Shown here: piece after piece, positions 43,980 to 52,322 of the stretch
How positions within the stretch are numbered: the stretch's first letter is position 1
How the letters are laid out: every line of letters starts with the position of its first letter
Source of the DNA: Paramacrobiotus metropolitanus
Lineage: Eukaryota > Tardigrada > Eutardigrada > Parachela > Macrobiotidae
Assembly (NCBI RefSeq): GCF_019649055.1
Contig: NW_026570237.1
Location: forward strand, 310,001-374,000
Length of the DNA: 64,000 nt
Direction of reading: 5' to 3'
The notes under the pieces: generated by a model
What the model was told of the DNA's origin: nothing
Seen by the model: the letters and a program-made list of their open reading frames with translations, nothing else
Databases searched by the model: none
Position numbers and translations under genes: made by a program

Positions 43980-44633
43980 CTACTGATCTTGCCCGTTTCC
44001 CTGAACCGGCGCCCCACCTTGTTGTACGCCTTGCACATTTGCTTGTTGTTGTCCGATATTATTTGCCGGGTTAGGATTCTGTCCGCCACCGTTATTATAT
44101 TGGCCGCCACCCTGTTGGTAGTTTCCTTGGCCGCCGCCATTGTTCTGGCCTCCTCTGAAGTTTCCGCGGCCGAAGCCTCTGTTTCTTCCTCTGAAGCCGC
44201 CGCGGCCGAAGCCTCCACGGCCGAAGCCGCCATTCTGGCCACCGCCATTTCCATTTCCGTAGTTCCCGTTTCCATTCCCTTGTTGGTTTTGGAAGTTTGC
44301 CTTATGTTGGTACCATTGGGTGATGAGGTCATATCCGTTTGCGACCGCTGGGCGCCAGCCACCTATAGCTCGGAGGCGTTGCCACTCGTTAAAGGCAAAC
44401 AGATTCGGGTTCTGTTCTGGTGGTGTATTGGCGAACTTGCACCCCTGTGTCTGATGGTTGCCGTACATACAGTACTGGCACATCTGCACGTTGTTCGCCA
44501 CCCATCCATCAATCATCTGGAACTTGAACTCTGTTCGTGATCCTTGATTCTGCTGTTGATTCCTCTGAAGTTTCCTTGACCTTGACCTCGTCCCTGGTTC
44601 TGGAAGTTCCCTGACCTCCATTCCAGTTTCCAT
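43980..44633 (-). CDS. Gag nucleocapsid: CCHC zinc knuckle and Gly/Arg/Asn-rich tail
   Basis: 217 codons. Around residues 50-66 there is CQYCMYGNHQTQGC, a C-x2-C-x4-H-x4-C zinc knuckle that binds RNA. After a Trp-containing stretch the tail is FGRGGFGRGGFRGRNRGFGRG, an RGG-type RNA-binding run, followed by Asn/Gly/Gln-rich sequence. The upstream 125 bases overlap the previous frame, and a one-base shift near 44,590 would fuse them. A single knuckle plus RGG tail is a less common nucleocapsid layout. Confidence 0.75.
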   Translation of the reverse strand: METGMEVRELPEPGTRSRSRKLQRNQQQNQGSRTEFKFQMIDGWVANNVQMCQYCMYGNHQTQGCKFANTPPEQNPNLFAFNEWQRLRAIGGWRPAVANGYDLITQWYQHKANFQNQQGNGNGNYGNGNGGGQNGGFGRGGFGRGGFRGRNRGFGRGNFRGGQNNGGGQGNYQQGGGQYNNGGGQNPNPANNIGQQQANVQGVQQGGAPVQGNGQDQ

Positions 44634-45279
44634 TTCCGTATCCGTTTCCGCCGAAGTTTCCGTTACCCCCTCCTTGTTGTGGTAACCCCATATTCGGAGG
44701 CATATTCTGAGGTGGCGGCTGGGCTACATTCTGGGGAGCCACATTCTGGGCTACTGGCCTCACCTGGGCCGCTGCCTGTATCGCTGCCACCATTGCGTAT
44801 GTTAACGGTTGCCCGGTCTGACTGTCGATAAAGGTCACTTCCTTTGTGACCTCTTGGGCCGGCGCCTCTCTACGGTACTCGACTGGCTGTTGGACTGGTG
44901 CAGCCGCCATCCTCTGTTGCGGTACATTTTCAACTTGGCCTTGGCGGATGGTCACGTATTCCTGATTACGTTGACCTTTAGGCGCCTTATATTTATCTTC
45001 TCCCGCTGACCAGTGACGGAAGAAATCTTTGATTTCGGTTGGAGTCCTGCACTGTTGCGTGCGTAGTGCCTTATAAAGGTCACCATCCACTCTACATCCT
45101 TCGATCAGGAATCCGACTGCCTGCTTTTCAGTTATGATCTTCTTCGCCTTGTATTTCATAATCGCTTGATAAAACTGATCAAGCGATTCCTTTCCGAGGT
45201 CAAATTTCCTTGCCATGGCTTCTCGTAAGCCAAGAACTTCCTCGTCACGGTCTCCATATTCATCTTTAAACTTGGCCAT
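44509..45279 (-). CDS. Gag core, C-terminal half
   Basis: 256 codons. EWMAKFKDEYG, LREAMARKFDLGKESLDQFY, FLIEGC and IKDFFRHW are the second half of a Ty3/gypsy-type Gag core, which assembles the particle. A Gln/Pro/Gly-rich linker follows. The first half is in the preceding frame (ending near AKTWFEGER). The frames join at GAGAGAGAAATC near 45,345, where a one-base slip is enough. Confidence 0.75.
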   Translation of the reverse strand: MAKFKDEYGDRDEEVLGLREAMARKFDLGKESLDQFYQAIMKYKAKKIITEKQAVGFLIEGCRVDGDLYKALRTQQCRTPTEIKDFFRHWSAGEDKYKAPKGQRNQEYVTIRQGQVENVPQQRMAAAPVQQPVEYRREAPAQEVTKEVTFIDSQTGQPLTYAMVAAIQAAAQVRPVAQNVAPQNVAQPPPQNMPPNMGLPQQGGGNGNFGGNGYGNGNWNGGQGTSRTRDEVKVKETSEESTAESRITNRVQVPDD

Positions 45280-46351
45280 CCATTCTGTAATGGTGTATTC
45301 CGTTTCTTCTTGGAGTGCGATTTCTCTCTCCTTCGAACCAGGTCTTCGCCGGTCCTTTGACTGCGCTGGCTATTTCAATCAAAATCTGATCGTCAGTGAG
45401 ATGATATGTCCGTTGGGTGTCTTTGACCAATTGTGTCCACCCATTCACTGCGTCGCGACTTCCATCAAAGGTCACTAGGTTTGTCTTGCGCCCCATCGAT
45501 TGGAGTGCGTTCACTAATCTCTGTGTCGCATCATTGTCTTCTGCCGTACTGGAGTCACTATCGTCATCGTCCTTATTTCGCTTCGCTTTTCCGTAGCGGG
45601 ACTTCCTTGGGCGTTCTTGCCGGCTAGACGGTCTATCCTGTTTCCTTTCATCAATGAAGATTTTCGTTTCAATATGTGGATGAAATTGGGTGGGATCACC
45701 ACGATTCGAATGGGAATAAGTTTCCGATGGTGGCTCCTTGTCATCCTTGACCTTTTCCCCGTCCTTTTCGTTTTTGACACTTCCTCTGCCAGTACCGGTT
45801 CGTAGCGGCATATCAAAGTGGAAGCTTTTGCCCGTGCCCGTTTCGTGCGCCTTGCTGTAACTGGGCGGGGGCGACTCCACTGTTGAAGTCCTGACTCCAT
45901 ATTGCAGAAGCTGTTCATCTTTGTGCTTATTGGACATAACAAGCGCCTTATTCTCATCCTCAAGGCGACGGACTTTCAACTGGACTTCCTCTTTCTCCGT
46001 TTTCAAGTTCTGATTCTCCTCCTTGACCTTTAACATATGTTGGTGGAGTTGGAAAGTCTTCTCCTGAATGACCTTTTCAGTGTCATTCTCCACCTTTTTA
46101 ATGTGTTCCGCCAACTGGGTCACATCCCTTTCCAGCTTCGTGTATTCCTCGACTGCTGCTTTCAGTTGGTTTTTCGTCTGGGTGACCTCATCTTCTCTTG
46201 TCATCACCGTTTGGGTCATATCAATCAGCTCCGTGTTGAGCTTGATAATCTCCTGCGTCTTCTGGTGGACTGATTGTTGCCACTCCTTATCTTTCAATTC
46301 AAGTACCGTGACCTTTTCATCCAGGAGGTGTGCCTCGTGTTCCCACCTCAT
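45266..46351 (-). CDS. Gag middle: coiled coil, linker and Gag-core N-terminal half
   Basis: 361 codons. The first 150 residues continue a coiled coil (LELKDKEWQQSVHQKTQEIIKL...). Then come a Ser/Lys/Asp-rich linker and the start of the Gag core: TNLVTFDGSRDAVNGW, ILIEIASAVKGPAKTWFE. The start overlaps the stop of the preceding frame as ATGA, but the coiled coil reads through if one base is added to an A run at 46,380-46,383, so a frameshift in one long Gag is more likely than two genes. Confidence 0.65.
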   Translation of the reverse strand: MRWEHEAHLLDEKVTVLELKDKEWQQSVHQKTQEIIKLNTELIDMTQTVMTREDEVTQTKNQLKAAVEEYTKLERDVTQLAEHIKKVENDTEKVIQEKTFQLHQHMLKVKEENQNLKTEKEEVQLKVRRLEDENKALVMSNKHKDEQLLQYGVRTSTVESPPPSYSKAHETGTGKSFHFDMPLRTGTGRGSVKNEKDGEKVKDDKEPPSETYSHSNRGDPTQFHPHIETKIFIDERKQDRPSSRQERPRKSRYGKAKRNKDDDDSDSSTAEDNDATQRLVNALQSMGRKTNLVTFDGSRDAVNGWTQLVKDTQRTYHLTDDQILIEIASAVKGPAKTWFEGERNRTPRRNGIHHYRMDGQV

Positions 46352-47811
46352 GCCTTGCTCGGCAATTGTCTTAGCAGTCTTTTCAACTCGGTATTCTCTT
46401 CGGTGACCTTTTGAACATCTTCTTTCAACGACTTGTTCTCTTCCATCACCTGCTTAATTTCGTTCTTCAACCGCACACCTTCAGTGGCTGTAAGCTCCCT
46501 CAGGTCCTTAGCCACTTTGACAGCGTCGTCGGCTCTCCTCTGATGATCCTGTGATTCTTTTTGAAGGGTTCCGATGTTCTCGTCCCGTAACTTCAATTCG
46601 TTTCTCAGCTTAAACACCTCATTGGTGTTTGTCAACAATCGTTGAGTAGCGTCGACGAGTTTGGCCGCGTATTCATCTCGCTTGGCTTCCGCTTCGGTGA
46701 CCTTAAGTTTCAGTGAGTCACATTCGTCCTTCAATTCCGCTAAGTGCCGTGACCTTTCGGCTGATTCCTCTGACATGCTCTCGTTGAGGTCACTGACTGC
46801 AAGATGACCTTCCATTTCTCTGTCATCCACCATTTTCAAGTACTCTTCAGCGAGTTCTTTTTGACGCTCGTATTTGATCTTCCATTCGTCCGCTGCACTT
46901 TCCAAATCCACCTGTTGTTGTTCCAGCTCATAAATACGAGCATCCAGAGATCCTATCCGATTTTGATATTCCTGTTTCTTCTTCGTCACTAGGCCTTCCT
47001 TGGCTTCGAGTTCTTCTTCCAACTCCTTCACGCGTCTCTTGAGAGTTGACGTGGGGCTGTTCGGTGATGGCGGTCTAACATTGATGACCTTTCCAGTTTG
47101 TGTCCTTTCAATAAGGTGCTCGGGTATGTCCTTAAACGGTGTCATCCCTTCAGCACGGTCAGCTTCTTTCATCGCGGTCTGGAAGGACATATTCATTGTC
47201 GCTTCATCATCCGTGAAGTATGACTCGTTCGATTCGTCTGAGACCATCGGAGTTGCCCAAAGGTCATCACCGACAGTCTTATCGTGCAGTGAAAGGTCAT
47301 CCAATCCCAGTTCAGCCAATTCCATTTCTGTGACCTTTGTCCTGTCAGCTTCCGACTGAACCAGGTTTACATTTTTATCCTGTTCAGTAGTTCCGATAGT
47401 GGTAGCATCCGACTGTGATGCTCCAACTAGTTCCACTCCTTTCCCTGTGGGTATTTCCTCCCCGGTGACCTTTTTCTGGTTCATCGGATCACTTCCCGCC
47501 GTAGACGCGGGAGTGTGCTTCTGGTCGTCGCTTGAACTTTCCTGATTGGCGACCGCCTCGAGCGCCTTCTGATAAGTGCTATCAGAGCCTCGTGAATCCT
47601 TCTTCTCGAATGCCTTGGGCGCTCGAGTGTTCCGCTCATGTCCAACTGGACGTGAGTACGGGTACAGATCCTTTTTGTACGGATTTGGTGCGCTTTGCTG
47701 TGAGCTGCGGGAGCTTTTGCTTCCCTGACTGCTGTTGGATGTCGGTTCCTCTTGGTCTTTGTCCATGTTGATCGGATAACTTGGACGCTCCTGCCAATTG
47801 TTCTCACACAC
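46348..47811 (-). CDS. Gag N-terminal extension: disordered head and long coiled coil
   Basis: 487 codons. The Ser/Asn/Lys-rich head (SSQGSKSSRSSQQS) and acidic middle give way at about residue 260 to an uninterrupted heptad coiled coil of about 220 residues (LKRRVKELEEELEAKEGL ... LRNELKLRDENIGTLQKE). Together with the next frame the coil exceeds 350 residues, far longer than in usual Ty3/gypsy Gag. Motif-derived peptides KVTEMEL, DDLSLHD and DDLWATP occur. ATG at 47,766 or an upstream near-cognate start. Function inferred as particle architecture or anchoring. Confidence 0.65.
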   Translation of the reverse strand: MCENNWQERPSYPINMDKDQEEPTSNSSQGSKSSRSSQQSAPNPYKKDLYPYSRPVGHERNTRAPKAFEKKDSRGSDSTYQKALEAVANQESSSDDQKHTPASTAGSDPMNQKKVTGEEIPTGKGVELVGASQSDATTIGTTEQDKNVNLVQSEADRTKVTEMELAELGLDDLSLHDKTVGDDLWATPMVSDESNESYFTDDEATMNMSFQTAMKEADRAEGMTPFKDIPEHLIERTQTGKVINVRPPSPNSPTSTLKRRVKELEEELEAKEGLVTKKKQEYQNRIGSLDARIYELEQQQVDLESAADEWKIKYERQKELAEEYLKMVDDREMEGHLAVSDLNESMSEESAERSRHLAELKDECDSLKLKVTEAEAKRDEYAAKLVDATQRLLTNTNEVFKLRNELKLRDENIGTLQKESQDHQRRADDAVKVAKDLRELTATEGVRLKNEIKQVMEENKSLKEDVQKVTEENTELKRLLRQLPSKA

Positions 47812-47883
47812 ACGTTATTGTATGGTTTATTCAAGTATCCTAAGGGTCACTCTGTACCTCCGAAATTTTTCTAAGTCCTTATT

Positions 47884-48358
47884 AAAGGTCACTTTTCGAC
47901 TGAAAAATTTCGACCAAGTCCCGTTTTAAAGGTCACTTTTTCGATAAAAAGTTCGAGAGATTTGCCCTAAAAGGTCACTTTCGGACAGAACTTCGAAACC
48001 GTTCTTACAGTTCAGAACACGTTAACGATTGAATTCCTACAGCTGCTGATATCGCTGTACTACCAATCAACTCGATTCAGCTTTATGAAAGGTCACTGTT
48101 GATCACTTTCAGATCATAAAGATCACTAAAATGGGTCAATTTGATCAATTCCAACTTTTTGGTAAAGGTCACTTTTCAAAGTCAAAAGTCAACTTCTGGT
48201 CTCAAAGGTCACTTTCCGACTCAACTCAGCTCAAAAGATCACTTTCCAGCTCAATTTGCAAGTTAAAGGTCAATTTCCAGCTCAATTCTATCAAAGGTCA
48301 CTTTCTAGCTCGGTTTTGATCAAAGGTCACTTTTCCTTTGTCTGAACTTAAAAGGTCA
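47884..48358 (-). repeat. 5' leader array: ten copies of AAAGGTCAC
   Basis: Plus-strand AAAGGTCA at 47,884; 47,928; 47,970; 48,088; 48,164; 48,204; 48,265; 48,293; 48,322; 48,351. Most extend to AAAGGTCACTTT(T/C), which is nearly its own complement about the GTCAC/GTGAC core. All ten point the same way, giving GTGACCTTT in the element's sense RNA. Spacing varies from 27 to 118 bp. The array lies between primer site and Gag start and carries no long frame, so it is probably regulatory or structural. Confidence 0.9.
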
Positions 48359-49227
48359 CTTTCCGTCTCACTTATCTCATCTCAAATCAAATTTCCCATT
48401 ATCGCTCAAGTTCAACGGAAAATCCCCATTCGGGTTGTTTACCTCGTTCCGATTGGTCTGCTAGCTCAAAATGTTCAGTTCAAATTTCAGCCAATCACAG
48501 TTCAGATAACTGACCAATCATGTTAATCCGTTTAAAATTTTTATCTGCCTGACGTCACGGTCAACGGCCAGACATGCGCGCCGCGTGCAAAACTCCGCCT
48601 ACTTCTACGCTCAGCTCAGTACGGGCCAATGAAAAATGAGAATTTTACCATCTAACCAATCCCGTAATTAATAACGGGTTTTCTACCTGTTTCCTCGTCC
48701 GTTCCACGAGAATCGATCCAGATGATCCAGATTCTTCTTCCACTGTCCGTTCCCGCGCTGCCGCCGGTTTTACCGTAACGGTTGTGCCGCACGCTTTCGG
48801 TGAGTTACTGTGCCGGCTGACTGCCGTAGCAACAGTAGTGGCGCTCTACTCCAGTTTGGAGGAGTCTGATCTGTCTTTTCCCGTGCACCCCTTTTGGCGC
48901 TTCGCCGCTTGTGGCCCACGGCTTAGGCTTCGCTGAAGCCTTGCCGAGTAACGGTGACACCAGTGCAGGTCTTCGCTGAAGACTCCGCACCGAGGAACAC
49001 CGCCGACTGAACTCTTTGACTCTTGCACAGCTAAGGAAACAGTACGGTTCTTCGCTGAAGATCCCGTACCGAAAACCGAAGCTGGAAAATCCACGTCAGA
49101 TGAGGCAGTTCACCGCTTGTGGTGTGCGCTTTGCTGTGAGTACAGACCTGTGCCTTACTGGTCGGGTTCCACGTCAATAACAGGCCAACTTTGCCTGACA
49201 CAAATCAAATCAGAGAACCGCTGTCGG
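48359..49227 (-). other. 5' leader upstream of the motif array
   Basis: About 870 bp between primer site and array with no coding frame. It holds three short hairpins with CTTCGCTGAAG and two CCGCTTGTGG copies shared with the 3' UTR. A packaging or dimerisation role is possible. Confidence 0.6.
48926..49046. repeat. Three CTTCGCTGAAG mini-hairpins
   Basis: CTTC and GAAG pair around a GCT loop at about 48,929, 48,969 and 49,051. Each is followed by a (G)CC or (A)CC-ending stem extension. Regular use of the same hairpin near the primer site suggests an RNA-level role in the leader. Confidence 0.5.
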
Positions 49228-49238
49228 CTCTGCTACCA
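49228..49238 (-). promoter_or_regulatory. Primer-binding site for initiator tRNA-Met
   Basis: Directly after the 5' LTR the sense strand reads TGGTAGCAGAG, complementary over 11 bases to the known 3' end of eukaryotic initiator tRNA-Met (CTCTGCTACCA). It fixes the LTR boundary and the element's direction. Confidence 0.85.
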
Positions 49239-49598
49239 TCTAATGCTAGATCCAGCAGTGATCCAGATACGGAGACCTAAACGGAATAGATCCCGTGGAG
49301 TGAGCTATGCGATAAGTATAGCGAACTACGCGGAATCGCGAAACGTCGCACCGCTAATAGCTGACTTTTAATTAATTGAAAAATTCCGACAACAGAAAAT
49401 CAATAATGATCGGCGCAGCTCGATCGTAAAGCGTGGAGCCCATTCAACAGTGTGTAACACTGTGCAGCACGTGCTATGCCGCGCCCACTAACACAACTCA
49501 AGCCAATCAAAAGAGTCACAACACAGACACGTAATCCTAAGGCGTAGCGCCACAGGCGTAGCGCCACTGACGTGAACGCTAGTGATCCCGGTCTCACA
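49239..49598 (-). repeat. 5' LTR of the 17.1-kb Ty3/gypsy element
   Basis: 360 bp, TGTGAGACCGG to CTAGCATTAGA in element sense. Nearly identical to the left copy, the extra bases being mostly GT dinucleotides near 49,453-49,475. It has no AGGTCA motif. It should carry the promoter, but no clear TATA box is visible. Confidence 0.9.
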
Positions 49599-49602
49599 TT
49601 CT
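49599..49602. repeat. Target-site duplication, right copy (TTCT)
   Basis: Matches 32,477-32,480. Removing one copy and the element gives a LINE frame that runs on without a stop or shift. Confidence 0.8.
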
Positions 49603-50366
49603 CATCCAGCGTGAAATTGTCTCAGCCTTATCAGGTTAACGGGGAGGGTGTCCCGAATGTTAATTCCGCCAAATACTTGGGCATTTATTTAGATCGTAGC
49701 CTAAAGTGGAAGCTACAGTCCGAGAATGTGTCTGGTAGGATGCTGCAGCGGTTGAGGTATCTTAGCACATTGTTTCGTGCTCGCGACGTGTCGGCTCGTT
49801 GTGTATTGTATACCAGTCTTGTTCTATCTGTCTCTGATTACTGTGCGTCCGTAACGTTTCCTACACAGAAAGGGCTAATCGATAACATAGAAAACGTGCA
49901 AGAAAGATTTGTCAAATCGTTGCATCTTAAAAGTGACAAAAATAACTATACTGGCAGGCTAAAAGAGCTTCAGTGGGAGCCGATTGTACTTCGAAATTTA
50001 AAGCGTAGCCTTCAGCTGACGTACAAATTCATGTACAGCTTAGTTCCCTATGGGGACCAGGTTTTTCGCTAAGATACTGCTTTGTGTTCTGGTGTTTCAG
50101 GTGCTACCCGTCATCGACAAAGGATGATCAAACACCCTTGCCCGATTGTTGCCACTGGATCAAACTTCTGCGGTCACAAACTGCCTCCGTCGGACAGATC
50201 GTTTGCTTATCGGATGGCGAGAATTTGGAATGACTTGCAGATTCCAGCAGAAGCATATCAGAGTCTTGGTAAATTTACAGAAGTTTTGAATTGCGTTGAC
50301 TGGAAATCCGTTGTGTCCTTAAAAAAGTTTTACCGCCCTAAACATGTGTCCCTGTTGGAAATGTGA
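49603..50366 (+). pseudogene. LINE ORF2, 3' part
   Basis: Continues the RT frame after the inserted element: NSAKYLGIYLDRSLKWK is the conserved post-catalytic RT segment (Y-L-G-x-x-L-D). A helical C-terminal domain follows (LVLSVSDYCASV, QERFVKSLHLK, LQLTYKFMYSL). A TAA at 50,070-50,072 interrupts it; the same frame then continues to 50,366 (PPSDRSFAYRMARIWNDL), so a nonsense mutation is likely. The LINE was therefore probably inactive through this stop as well as by the insertion. Confidence 0.85.
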
Positions 50367-50512
50367 ATACTTGTAAAATTGTTAGTCTGCTGCTGTTCTA
50401 CGCTTATTCTTTTGTTTCTGATGTCGTGTCTGCTGCCCCGGATTGGGTCTAAACCCAGATTGTGTGCGGACGTTAAATCATTAAACTTAACTTAAACTTA
50501 AACTTAAACAAT
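50367..50512 (+). repeat. LINE 3' UTR ending in a (TTAAAC)-type simple repeat
   Basis: After the stop come about 115 bp of untranslated sequence and then a run of TTAAACTTAACTTAAACTTAAAC units near 50,485-50,512. Short tandem repeats at the 3' end are typical of CR1- and jockey-like LINEs and mark the likely element end. Confidence 0.65.
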
Positions 50513-52322
50513 TTTCAAAAAACTACCTACCCGAAGCTTCGAGACTAAGTGACGTCACGTGAGACGAGGTATCATAATTTTTATATTATTTTAATGATAT
50601 TCATCCTGGATACGATTGAAATCCAGGTGCCCGGCGCCCGGGTATCCGTCCAAACATGGATATGCGTTCGATTTGTCCAAATCTACTGTTTTTTCCTGGA
50701 AGTGGACGACTCCGGGGAAGGAGTACGTGTCCGTTAATAATTGGTGTTCTGAGAAGGACGAAAAAGCACCATGGTCTGTTTTCGTGGCGTTTGTACTGGT
50801 CCACGGATTTCCGCAAACAATTTTGCTTTAATTTGATATCTGGAAACATGCTTAACCAATGCGTGAGTATATGTCATAATGCGAATTCCGAATGTGATAC
50901 CGCATTGGCACCTGAACATATTTTGGATTATAAATATTAGGTGGATCTCCAAGTGCGTAGTAAAAGTACAGAGAACGTTGGAAGGAAGTTAGTTTAATTC
51001 TAATGCTATTTTGATCACCGACGAGTTGGATGTCTAACTGAGCAGCTAAGGAAAATCGAAGTGGGTCCATAGTTTTAACATGTGATTGCTGGTACTTCGT
51101 TCGGGAAAGGAAGGTGTTGCAGTATGAACTGACTGTTGATCCAAACTTCAGAATATTTGGGAGCATAAAATCGACCAGTGTACTCAGGTCATAATTCCGC
51201 GGAAATAATCGATTCCCATTAGTTTTATCTATTCGGTCCTTTTTTTCGTTCCGATGCGCCTCCGATTTCATCCACCTTTCCCGAAGTAGTTTCTGCTAAA
51301 GTACCCGGGGGCAAAACCTGCGTTATCAGTTTTATTATTCTTTTGGTAAACCACAAATATTTAAAAAAAATAATACATATGCTCCGTTTAAAGCGTTACG
51401 TGATTATAAAGTATAAATAAATTTAACACTTTTGTGGTACTGTTTTTGTGCAAAAACGTGAGCAAGTAACAGTCCATATCAGAAGTATGTTGTGGAGGTA
51501 CTTATTCCATTTCTCAGAACATCGAGTAATGGGATCAAATGCTTCGAAATTTGAGATAGGAAGAAAGTCGCAACAGGCAACAGTGAGGTTACTGGATAAA
51601 ATGTGGGGACAACAAACAAAATTAGTGGATTTCCAAAATGCATTATTAATGCAATAACAGAACATTAATGATATTGAGAGTGTCAGAATAATTCTCAAAC
51701 TAAATTTGTCAAACGCGGTATGTTGAGTAATGCGTAAACCACGCGTTAACAAAACGGTCATTGTATGCGTATTTGAGCCATGATATTCGAGAAAACGCGG
51801 TTTATGTAGAAAAATCCTTACAGAGGGAACTGCTTAAAATTGAAACTCACATTTATATTCACAAACGATCAAAACAGGTGTTGGTATCACGGCAGTTGGA
51901 ATTGTACTGAGACCATTTCTGCCGTGCCATGACTGACCGTATAAATCAATACGTGCTGACTAGCTCCAATACTACGGAAGGAAATGATGAAATAATCTTT
52001 GGACGGGTAATGAGCTAGTAGCAGAATTGCAAAAGCAATTCAAAGGCTTCTCCAAAATCGGACGGTGGCGACAACAACGACGGGCGTTTCAGCTAAAGTC
52101 CGATGGATTCGTAGAGTATGAACCGTTAGTCGATTTTAAAAGATTCGGGACAGAAGCATATACTCTTTCGGACACTGGGATAGCGGTAACCGGGCGTAAT
52201 AAGAGGTTATCTAGCAATTCAGCATGACCAATAAAATAAATAAATCGCAATGATGTCGTCACGCTACGAAGCGCGTCAGGACCTCCTCATTATCAATCCG
52301 TTCGGCCTTCAGGTCGAATGAA
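50513..52322. other. No supported gene
   Basis: Frames up to 139 codons on the minus strand at 50,852-51,271 and shorter ones elsewhere have no recognised domain. Confidence 0.4.

Larger units (their letters stand above)
32481..49598 (-). mobile_element. Giant Ty3/gypsy LTR retrotransposon, 17.1 kb, nested in a LINE
   Basis: Complete element: near-identical 356/360-bp LTRs, a 4-bp target duplication, a primer site complementary to initiator tRNA-Met, and in sense order a coiled-coil Gag extension, Gag core, zinc knuckle, aspartic protease, unassigned accessory region, RT, RNase H, integrase, repetitive tail and ORF3. Typical Ty3/gypsy elements are 5-8 kb; this one is two to three times as long, with the excess in Gag, in the region between protease and RT, and in long untranslated regions. 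Pol is open for 1,444 codons, yet the part upstream changes frame about ten times. The near-identical LTRs imply a recent insertion. The internal region is saturated with AAAGGTCA motifs. Confidence 0.93.

Noticed and set aside
46348-46351. ATGA stop-start overlap between two Gag frames, like coupled translation
   Set aside because: The coiled coil continues smoothly if one base is added to the nearby A run, so a frameshift within one Gag is the simpler reading.
34785-47811. AAAGGTCA enrichment as a by-product of repeated peptides or codon bias
   Set aside because: It appears in different codon phases, both orientations and in untranslated regions.
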